NCBI GenBank assembly: GCA_017880745.1
Contig: JADGRR010000120.1
Coordinates: forward strand, 1 to 7,842
Length of the DNA stretch: 7,842 bases
Source: Burkholderiales bacterium
GTDB taxonomy: Bacteria > Pseudomonadota > Gammaproteobacteria > Burkholderiales > SG8-39
Direction: 5' to 3'
Position 1 is the first letter of the stretch. Every line of letters begins with the position of its first letter. The notes below the pieces were generated by a model. That model was given only the letters and a program-made list of their open reading frames with translations. It was not told where the DNA came from and ran no database searches. Both the position numbers and the translations under genes were made by a program. Positions 1 through 5,550 of the stretch are shown one piece after another.

Positions 1-305
1 GAGGACATGTTGCCGCAGTTAGCGCCGTAGTCGACCCGCGCCTCCTTCACCTGGACTTGCGCGAAGGTGTAGTCGATGTCCGCGTCCTCGCGTTGCGAAG
101 GTGCGATGACGCACACCTTGGACAAGGACGACACCCCGCCGCCCATGCCGTCGAGTTGCCTGCCGTTGGGGTCGGGGCTGCCCATGGCGGAGAGAAAAAT
201 CGCATCCCATTCGGCCCGCGCCGCGGGCAGGTCGCGCGCGTGGAACATGATCGCCTTGCTGGTGCCGCCGCGCATGAACACGGCAGGAAATTTACGCTGG
301 CTCAT
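1..305 (-). CDS. prpF: PrpF-family aconitate isomerase, N-terminal part (3' end beyond window)
   Basis: The 101 complete codons read leftward from ATG 305 encode a PrpF-family N-terminus. It opens with FPAVFMRGGTSKAIMF, then carries SPDPNGRQLDGMGGGVSSLSK at about residues 43-63 and DYGANCGNMS at 92-101. In Shewanella PrpF the important Lys and Cys lie 34 residues apart, as I recall. Here Lys63 and Cys97 have exactly that spacing. Family members isomerise cis/trans aconitate-type acids, notably 2-methylaconitate beside AcnD in the methylcitrate cycle. Others are 4-oxalomesaconate tautomerases, and the fragment cannot decide between them. The gene follows tesA by 24 bases and is probably cotranscribed with it. 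No Shine-Dalgarno site precedes ATG 305. The alternative ATG at 333 opens only an 8-codon frame. The C-terminal part is outside the window. Confidence 0.87.
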   Translation of the reverse strand, partial: MSQRKFPAVFMRGGTSKAIMFHARDLPAARAEWDAIFLSAMGSPDPNGRQLDGMGGGVSSLSKVCVIAPSQREDADIDYTFAQVQVKEARVDYGANCGNMS

Positions 306-337
306 TTCATGTGGCTCGCTTCGGCTGGCTCATTTCA
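296..337. repeat. 14-bp direct repeat, 28-bp period, at tesA-prpF junction
   Basis: On the minus strand TGAAATGAGCCAGC occurs twice, at 337-324 and 309-296. The copies are exactly 28 bases apart, and each contains an ATG followed by Ser-Gln codons. The 11 bases before each copy are about half identical, which fits an aged tandem duplication. Since 28 is not a multiple of three, the two ATGs are in different frames. Confidence 0.85.
307..333 (-). CDS. 8-codon mini-ORF linking tesA to prpF
   Basis: An ATG at 333-331 overlaps the tesA stop codon as ATGA and encodes MSQPKRAT. Its TGA at 309-307 lies one base before the prpF ATG at 305. Its first three residues match those of prpF because both sit in copies of the same 14-base repeat. 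It may be the former prpF start, displaced by a small duplication and still able to pass ribosomes from tesA to prpF. That role is inferred, and the peptide itself may do nothing. Confidence 0.3.
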   Translation of the reverse strand: MSQPKRAT

Positions 338-935
338 ACAGGGGCGCCAGCGCCGTCCAGATGTTGTCCAGGATAATCGGTTGCGCCTGCGCCGTCGGAT
401 GCAGGTTGTCCGATTGAAACAACTCGCGTTGCTCGGCCATGCCTTCGAGCAGGAAGGGCGCGAGCGCGGTCTTGTATTCGCGCGCCAGATCGACGTAGAT
501 CTGTGCGAACGGCCGCGTATAGGTTTCGCCGTAGTTGGGCGGCAGGCGCATGCCCACGAGCAGCACACGGCTCTTGGCTTTTTCGCTTGCGCGCACGATT
601 TTCGCGAGGTTCGTGCGCATCTGCGCCAGCGGCAGCCCGCGCAGGCCGTCGTTCGCACCGAGGGCGACGATGACCACCTTGGGTTGGTGCGCCTTCAGCG
701 CTTCGGCGATGCGCGCCGCGCCGCCGCTCGTGGTTTCGCCGCTGATGCTGGCGTTCAGCACGGTATAATCCATTGCTTTCTGTTTCAGCCGCGCTTGCAA
801 CAGGGCGGGCCAGCCGGCGTCCTGGCTCAAGCCATAGGCGGCGGACAGGCTGTCGCCATAGATCAGGATCGTGCCGCCGGCCCACGCCGTGAGCGGCAAA
901 CACATCAACCAGATGACCAATAATCTTCGCAGCAT
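330..935 (-). CDS. tesA: TesA-type periplasmic SGNH esterase/thioesterase/lysophospholipase
   Basis: The 201-residue product is close to the 208 residues of E. coli TesA (thioesterase I, protease I, lysophospholipase L1). Residues 1-19 look like a signal peptide: two arginines, a hydrophobic core, and a likely cut after AWA. No lipobox is visible, so a soluble periplasmic enzyme is expected. All SGNH blocks are present: IYGDSLS with nucleophile Ser29, Gly66 in NASISGETT, Asn95 in GANDGLRG, and Asp176/His179 in DNLHP. It should hydrolyse acyl thioesters or lysophospholipid esters. Start 935 is preferred because it places the signal peptide at the extreme N-terminus and has a GGATGG-like sequence 5 bases upstream. 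In-frame ATGs at 947 and 959 would add MDGV or MSASMDGV. The gene is divergent from ybbA and its stop overlaps a mini-ORF leading to prpF. Confidence 0.95.
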   Translation of the reverse strand: MLRRLLVIWLMCLPLTAWAGGTILIYGDSLSAAYGLSQDAGWPALLQARLKQKAMDYTVLNASISGETTSGGAARIAEALKAHQPKVVIVALGANDGLRGLPLAQMRTNLAKIVRASEKAKSRVLLVGMRLPPNYGETYTRPFAQIYVDLAREYKTALAPFLLEGMAEQRELFQSDNLHPTAQAQPIILDNIWTALAPLLK

Positions 936-1617
936 GACCCCATCCATCGACGCGCTCATGGTAAAAGCAGCCGGCCTGTCCAAAGTGGTGCCGAACGGCG
1001 CGAGCCAGCTTACCATTCTGCATGAGATCGACCTCGCGGTCATGGCGGGTGAGGCGGCGGCCATTGTCGGTGCCTCGGGTTCGGGCAAATCCACGCTGCT
1101 GGGCCTGCTCGCCGGGCTGGATACGCCCAGCGCCGGCAGCGTGCATCTGGACGGCGTGGACCTGTTCGCGCTGGACGAGGACGGCCGCGCCGCCCTGCGC
1201 GCGAAGCTGCTCGGCTTCGTGTTCCAGTCGTTCCAGCTTCTGCCGGCACTGAACGCGCTGGAGAACGTGATGCTGCCGCTGGAGTTGGCCGGCACTGCCG
1301 GCGCGGGGCAGCACGCGACGGCCATGCTCGAGCGTGTCGGCCTGGGCGAACGCCTCGCGCACTATCCGAAGCACCTCTCCGGCGGAGAGCAGCAGCGCGT
1401 CGCGCTGGCGCGCGCTTTCGTCATGCAGCCCAAGCTGCTGCTTGCCGACGAACCCACCGGGAATCTCGACCCGGACACCGGCGCCGGCATTATCGATCTG
1501 ATGTTTGCGCTCAACGCCGCGGCCGGCACCACGCTGGTGCTGGTAACCCACGATGACGCGATCGCGCGCCGCTGCCAGCGCCAGATACGCCTGCATGGCG
1601 GGCGCATCGTCGCATGA
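934..1617 (+). CDS. ybbA: YbbA, ATPase subunit of the YbbAP ABC complex
   Basis: From ATG 934 the product has 227 residues, against 228 for E. coli YbbA. The nucleotide-binding domain is complete: Walker A GASGSGKS (46-53), Q-loop Gln98 in FVFQSFQLLP, signature LSGGE (148-152), Walker B LLLADEP (168-174), D-loop after GNLD, and H-loop His206. The stretch GFVFQSFQLLPALNALENV is typical of YbbA/LolD/MacB ATPases, and pairing with the next gene identifies YbbA. It powers YbbP at the cytoplasmic face of the inner membrane. The start is uncertain: ATGs at 913, 934 and 958 are all in frame and none has a Shine-Dalgarno site. Start 934 fits the family length. Its ATG interlocks with that of tesA on the other strand, and an AATAAT hexamer lies at 919-924. 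The stop overlaps the ybbP start by 4 bases. Confidence 0.95.
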   Translation: MTPSIDALMVKAAGLSKVVPNGASQLTILHEIDLAVMAGEAAAIVGASGSGKSTLLGLLAGLDTPSAGSVHLDGVDLFALDEDGRAALRAKLLGFVFQSFQLLPALNALENVMLPLELAGTAGAGQHATAMLERVGLGERLAHYPKHLSGGEQQRVALARAFVMQPKLLLADEPTGNLDPDTGAGIIDLMFALNAAAGTTLVLVTHDDAIARRCQRQIRLHGGRIVA

Positions 1618-4127
1618 AGCCGGTTTTTCAAGCGCCGGTTAATTTGCCCCTGCCGGTGAAAATGCTGCTGCGCGACTGGCGCGCAGGCGAACTGCGCGTG
1701 CTGGCGCTGGCTCTGGTCATCGCCGTGGCCAGCGTCACCAGCGTCGCCTTCTTCGCCGACCGCGTGTGGCAGGCGCTGACGCGCGAGGCAAACCAGTTGC
1801 TGGGCGCCGACGTGCTGCTGGTGTCCGATCATCCCTTCGCTCCGGATCTGAGCGAGGAAATCGCGAAGCGCGGCCTTGCCCGCGTCGACGGCGTGAGCTT
1901 TGTCAGCATGGCGCGCGCGGGCGATGTAACCCAGCTCGCGGGGGTGAAGGCGGTGAGCGCGGGCTACCCATTGCGCGGCAAGCTGCGCGTTGCACCGCGC
2001 CTGAATGCCGCGGATGCCGAAACCGACGCGATCCCGCCGCCGGGGACCGTCTGGCTGGACGAACGCCTGAGCGCCGCGCTCGGCGTCGAGGTGGGGCAGC
2101 AGATCGAACTTGGCAATGCGCGCCTGACGGTGGGCGCGGTGCTGACCCTGGAACCGGATCGCGGCGTGAGCTTTTTCAATATTGCGCCGCGCCTGCTGCT
2201 GCGCATGGACGATCTGCCCGCCACGGGGCTGATCCAGACCGGCAGCCGCGCGAGCTATCAGCTTTACGTCGCGGGCGCGCGCGCGAGCACTGAAGCCTAC
2301 GAGACCTGGGCCAAGCCGAAGCTGGGTCCCGGGCAACGCATCGAAAGCCTGGGCAACGCGCGCCCCGAGGTGCGCGCGGGGCTGGACCGCGCGCAGCAAT
2401 TTCTCGGCCTCTCGGCCATGCTCGCGGTGATTCTCGCCGCTGTGGCCATCGCGCTGTCCACGCGCCGCTATACCCAGCGCCATCTGGACGGTTATGCCGT
2501 GATGCGCTGCTTCGGCGCGCAACAGGGCCGGCTGTTTGCTTTATTCAGCTGGGAATTCGTGCTGCTCGGCCTCGCGGCCTGCGCCATCGGCTGCGTGCTG
2601 GGCTTCGCCGGTCAGGCGGTGATCGCGCGCTGGCTGACCGATTTTGTCGCTTCGTCGCTGCCGCAGCCCGGCGCCTATCCGGTGCTGCAGGGATTTGCCG
2701 CGGGCCTCTTGCTGCTGCTCGGCTTCGCGCTGCCGCCGCTCCTGCAGTTGAAGAATGTGCCGGCGATACGCGTCATCCGCCGCGAAGTCGGCGCGCCCAG
2801 GCAAGGCGCACTCGCCGGCTACGCGCTCGGGTTGGCCGCGCTGGGGGCGTTGCTGGTGTGGCAGGCGGGGGAACTCAAACTGGGCGCCACCGTGTTCGTC
2901 GGCTTTGCCGCGGCGTTCATGCTGTTCTGGCTGACGAGCCTTGGCGCCTTGCGGCTGTTCGCCGCCCTGGGCCGCGCGGGCAGCGTGTCCTGGCGCTACG
3001 GCCTCGCAAATCTGCGCCGGCGCAGCCGCGCCAACGCGGTGCAGATCGTCGCGCTTGCCCTGGGCCTGACCGCATTGCTGCTGCTGACTTTCATCCGCGG
3101 CGACCTGTTGGAGTCCTGGCGCACCAAGCTGCCGCAGGACGCGCCCAACCGCTTCGTCGTCAATATCCAGCCGGAGCAGGTGCAGCCGCTGGCGCGATTC
3201 CTGGCGGAAAACAAGGTCGAGGCGCCGTCCACCTTTCCCATGGTGCGGGCGCGGCTGACCGCGATCAACGGCCGCGCAGTCAGCGCAGCCGATTACGCCG
3301 ACGAACGCGCCCGGCGCCAGATCGACCGCGAGTTCAACCTGAGCTTCATGCAGACGCCTCCGCCCGGAAATCAGGTGACTGGCGGGCATTGGTTCAACGC
3401 TGAGGATTTGGCGCAGGGTTCGGTTTCGGTCGAAGTCTGGATCGCCGAGCGTTTGGGCATCAAACTCGGCGACAGCTTGAGTTTCTCGGGCGGCGGCGCG
3501 AGCGCCACCGTGCCGGTGACGAGCCTGCGCAAGCTCGACTGGGATACGATGCGGCCGAATTTCTTTTTCGTGACCACCCCCAAGGCGCTGGCGGGTTTTC
3601 CGCTGAGCTTCATGACCACCTTCCGCCTGCCCGCCACCGAGGCGATGTTCACCACCCGCCTGACGCAGGCATTTCCTAACCTTACCGTGATCGACGTCGG
3701 CGCCGTCATGCGTCAGATCAACGGCGTGCTCGACCAGGTGATTCGTGCGGTGGAGTTCGTATTCCTGTTCGCTCTGGTTGCGGGCGTGCTGGTGCTGTAT
3801 GCGGCCCTGCTCTCCACCCAGGACGAGCGCGTGCAGGAGGCGGCGCTGATGCGGGCGCTGGGAGCGAGCCGCGCGCAGGTGGCGGGTGCGCAGCGTGCCG
3901 AGTTCATGGCGCTGGGGCTGGTGGCGGGGGTGCTCGCCGCGGCCGGGACGACGGCGATCGGCTACGTGCTCGCCGAGCGCGTGTTCCAGTTCCCCTGGCA
4001 GTTCAATGCCGCGATCTGGCTCGCCGGGCCGCTCGCGGGCCTCGCCTGCGTGGCGCTCAATGCCTGGCTGGGCGGTCGCGCCGCGCTGAATCATCCGCCG
4101 ATGCTGGCATTGCGCGAAGCTTCATGA
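1614..4127 (+). CDS. ybbP: YbbP, ten-helix FtsX/MacB-type permease of the YbbAP complex
   Basis: The 837-residue inner-membrane protein is slightly longer than E. coli YbbP (about 804). Hydrophobic segments at roughly 29-48, 264-283, 308-332, 357-377, 399-416, 424-448, 473-493, 711-733, 763-787 and 799-821 give ten helices. Two large extracytoplasmic regions, about 49-262 and 495-710, interrupt two FtsX-type cores. KLDWDTMRPNFFFV (640-653) in the second is, as I recall, typical of this family. EAALMRALGASRAQ (742-755) is the cytoplasmic coupling element that contacts the ATPase. Such type VII permeases move or extract hydrophobic substrates by mechanotransmission rather than through a channel. 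ATGA at 1614-1617 couples translation to ybbA. From the divergent tesA I infer a YbbA-YbbP-TesA unit that presents membrane-extracted lipids or esters to TesA. Confidence 0.94.
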   Translation: MKPVFQAPVNLPLPVKMLLRDWRAGELRVLALALVIAVASVTSVAFFADRVWQALTREANQLLGADVLLVSDHPFAPDLSEEIAKRGLARVDGVSFVSMARAGDVTQLAGVKAVSAGYPLRGKLRVAPRLNAADAETDAIPPPGTVWLDERLSAALGVEVGQQIELGNARLTVGAVLTLEPDRGVSFFNIAPRLLLRMDDLPATGLIQTGSRASYQLYVAGARASTEAYETWAKPKLGPGQRIESLGNARPEVRAGLDRAQQFLGLSAMLAVILAAVAIALSTRRYTQRHLDGYAVMRCFGAQQGRLFALFSWEFVLLGLAACAIGCVLGFAGQAVIARWLTDFVASSLPQPGAYPVLQGFAAGLLLLLGFALPPLLQLKNVPAIRVIRREVGAPRQGALAGYALGLAALGALLVWQAGELKLGATVFVGFAAAFMLFWLTSLGALRLFAALGRAGSVSWRYGLANLRRRSRANAVQIVALALGLTALLLLTFIRGDLLESWRTKLPQDAPNRFVVNIQPEQVQPLARFLAENKVEAPSTFPMVRARLTAINGRAVSAADYADERARRQIDREFNLSFMQTPPPGNQVTGGHWFNAEDLAQGSVSVEVWIAERLGIKLGDSLSFSGGGASATVPVTSLRKLDWDTMRPNFFFVTTPKALAGFPLSFMTTFRLPATEAMFTTRLTQAFPNLTVIDVGAVMRQINGVLDQVIRAVEFVFLFALVAGVLVLYAALLSTQDERVQEAALMRALGASRAQVAGAQRAEFMALGLVAGVLAAAGTTAIGYVLAERVFQFPWQFNAAIWLAGPLAGLACVALNAWLGGRAALNHPPMLALREAS

Positions 4128-4154
4128 GCGATGAACCGACCCCTTACCCGGCTT

Positions 4155-4171
4155 TGCTATACTTTGACCCA
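4155..4171 (+). promoter_or_regulatory. Extended -10 promoter abutting the rmuC start
   Basis: TGCTATACT at 4155-4163 is an extended -10 (TGn plus TATACT, five of six consensus bases). Only seven bases (TTGACCC) separate it from ATG 4171, so a normal initiation distance puts the first transcribed base at or next to the ATG. No convincing -35 is seen, which an extended -10 can tolerate. No Shine-Dalgarno site lies in the 43-base gap after ybbP. The rmuC message may therefore be leaderless. Confidence 0.55.
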
Positions 4172-5430
4172 TGCTGGAACTCCTCATCGTTCTCTCCGTT
4201 CTGCTGCTCCTGGTTGCGGGCTGGCTCGCCTGGCGCGTGGCCTCACTGACCCGCGAGCTTGAGTCGTTGCCGGCGGGTCTGGAAAAAGGCCTGGATGAGA
4301 AACACCGCGAGATGCTCAAGGACCTGCACGGCGGCCTGTCCCAACTGGGTGATCGCCTCGGCAACAATTTTGGCGAATCTTCGGATCGCTTGCGCGGCAC
4401 CCTTGCCGATGAACTCAAGCAAACCCGCGACACGCTGCATGCGCTCAAACTCAGCCTTTCCGAGAATCTCGGGGAGAGCAGGGAGGCGATGATCAGGCAG
4501 CTGGCCGCGACGACCGAGCAATTGAACGCCAAGATCGACCAGCGCCTGGAGCAGATATCAGGGAAGGTGAGCGAGCGCCTGGACGAGGGCTTCAAGAAGA
4601 CCAACGAGACTTTCATCAACGTGATGCAGCGCCTCGCCACCATCGACGAGGCGCAGAAGAAAATCGACAGCCTCACCGGCAGCGTGGTCAGCCTGCAGGA
4701 GTTGCTCGGCGACAAGAAGTCGCGCGGCGCTTTCGGCGAAGTGCAGCTCGAGGCGCTGGTGCGCAACGTCATGCCCCCGGGCGCGTTCGAGATGCAGTAC
4801 ACGCTGTCGAACGGCACGCGCGCCGACTGCGTGCTCAAGCTGCCCGAGCCGACGGGCCTGGTGGCGGTGGATTCGAAGTTCCCGCTGGAGAACTACCACC
4901 GCATGTTCGAGGCCGGCGTGAACGAGGTGGACCGCAGCCTGGCACAGAAGGCGTTCCGCTCCGACATCAAGAAGCACGTCGACGCCATCGCGTCCAAGTA
5001 CATCATCGCCAACGAGACCTCCGACGGCGCGGTGATGTTCGTGCCGGCCGAGGCGGTGTTCGCCGAGATCCATGCTTATCATGCCGAGGTGGTGGAATAC
5101 GCGAACGCGAGGCGCGTATGGATCGTGTCTCCGACCACGCTGATGGCGGTGCTGAACACGGCGCGCGCGGTGTTGAAGGACGTGGAGACGCGCAAGCAGA
5201 TCCACGTGATCAAGGAGTCGCTGTCTCGCCTCGCGGTCGAGTTCGGCCGTTTCGACGAGCGCATGAAAAAGCTCGCCGACCATATCCGGCAGGCCAACGA
5301 GGACGTGGAGAAAATTCAGGTCACTGGGGGCAAGATTACGCAGCAGTTCCAGCGCATCGAAGCGGCGGAGATCGATGAGAAGCCAGCCGCGGACAACGTG
5401 GTGCGGCTCGCGGACGAACGCAAGACTTGA
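4171..5430 (+). CDS. rmuC: RmuC, membrane-anchored DNA recombination-limiting protein
   Basis: The 419-residue product has one N-terminal helix (residues 2-22), then a long charged coiled-coil region (about 25-178), then the RmuC domain (about 180-395). The domain begins with DKKSRGAFGEVQLE and contains VAVDSKFPLENY (231-242), a PD-(D/E)xK nuclease-like core with Asp234 and Lys236. NETSDGAVMFVPAEAVF and VWIVSPTTLMAVLNT are further conserved blocks. Loss of E. coli RmuC (475 residues) raises recombination at inverted repeats, hence its assignment as a nuclease-like factor limiting rearrangements. Its direct substrate is not established. The start at 4171 is secure because the anchor begins at residue 2. 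It lies 43 bases after ybbP and may be driven both by readthrough and by its own promoter. The C-terminal tail after about 400 is acidic and probably disordered. Confidence 0.95.
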   Translation: MLELLIVLSVLLLLVAGWLAWRVASLTRELESLPAGLEKGLDEKHREMLKDLHGGLSQLGDRLGNNFGESSDRLRGTLADELKQTRDTLHALKLSLSENLGESREAMIRQLAATTEQLNAKIDQRLEQISGKVSERLDEGFKKTNETFINVMQRLATIDEAQKKIDSLTGSVVSLQELLGDKKSRGAFGEVQLEALVRNVMPPGAFEMQYTLSNGTRADCVLKLPEPTGLVAVDSKFPLENYHRMFEAGVNEVDRSLAQKAFRSDIKKHVDAIASKYIIANETSDGAVMFVPAEAVFAEIHAYHAEVVEYANARRVWIVSPTTLMAVLNTARAVLKDVETRKQIHVIKESLSRLAVEFGRFDERMKKLADHIRQANEDVEKIQVTGGKITQQFQRIEAAEIDEKPAADNVVRLADERKT

Positions 5431-5441
5431 CGCGGCGCGCA

Positions 5442-5468
5442 GCAGGCAAACCTGCGAACCAAAGTTCG
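5442..5468. other. Twin short stem-loops with identical CAAA loops, after rmuC
   Basis: In the 120-base gap between convergent rmuC and mobA-moeA, two perfect 5-base stems lie back to back and share C5455: GCAGG-CAAA-CCTGC (5442-5455) and CGAAC-CAAA-GTTCG (5455-5468). No T-tract follows on either strand, so they are not standard intrinsic terminators. They could trim or protect 3' ends. I see no other convincing terminator in 5431-5550 and no gene there. Confidence 0.4.
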
Positions 5469-5550
5469 AAGCGCGACATTCCGGCCGCAGGGGGAGGTGA
5501 GATGCGCAGGGGCGACGAGCCCGGTGCAAGCGCCGGCGTCGAACGCCTCC

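Noticed and set aside
57..923. 288-codon rightward frame opposite prpF and tesA
   Set aside because: Basic, low-information translation antisense to two recognisable genes.
936..1325. Extended tesA start about 130 codons further upstream
   Set aside because: The added sequence is antisense to ybbA and would bury the signal peptide inside the protein. Starting at 935 gives family length.
307..1596. 429-codon leftward frame across tesA and ybbA
   Set aside because: It overlaps both genes out of frame and shows no family features. Only its last eight codons matter, as the mini-ORF at 307-333.
1362..2522. 386-codon leftward frame opposite ybbA/ybbP
   Set aside because: His/Arg/Gln-rich shadow frame without motifs.
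2541..4094. 517-codon open frame antisense to ybbP
   Set aside because: The translation is Gln/His/Arg-rich with no recognisable domain or hydrophobic pattern. It is what GC-rich codon use leaves open opposite a real gene, and YbbP is clearly the coding strand.
4116..4123. GAAGCTTC palindrome at the ybbP end
   Set aside because: Eight bases within coding DNA, easily explained by chance, with no T-run after it.
4558..5529. 323-codon leftward frame opposite rmuC
   Set aside because: Antisense shadow of the RmuC domain, Leu/His/Arg-rich, with no ribosome site or domain.
5513..5541. Possible terminator stem CGACG...CGTCG near the moeA end
   Set aside because: The pairing needs a three-base bulge and an eight-base loop, and no T-tract follows on either strand.
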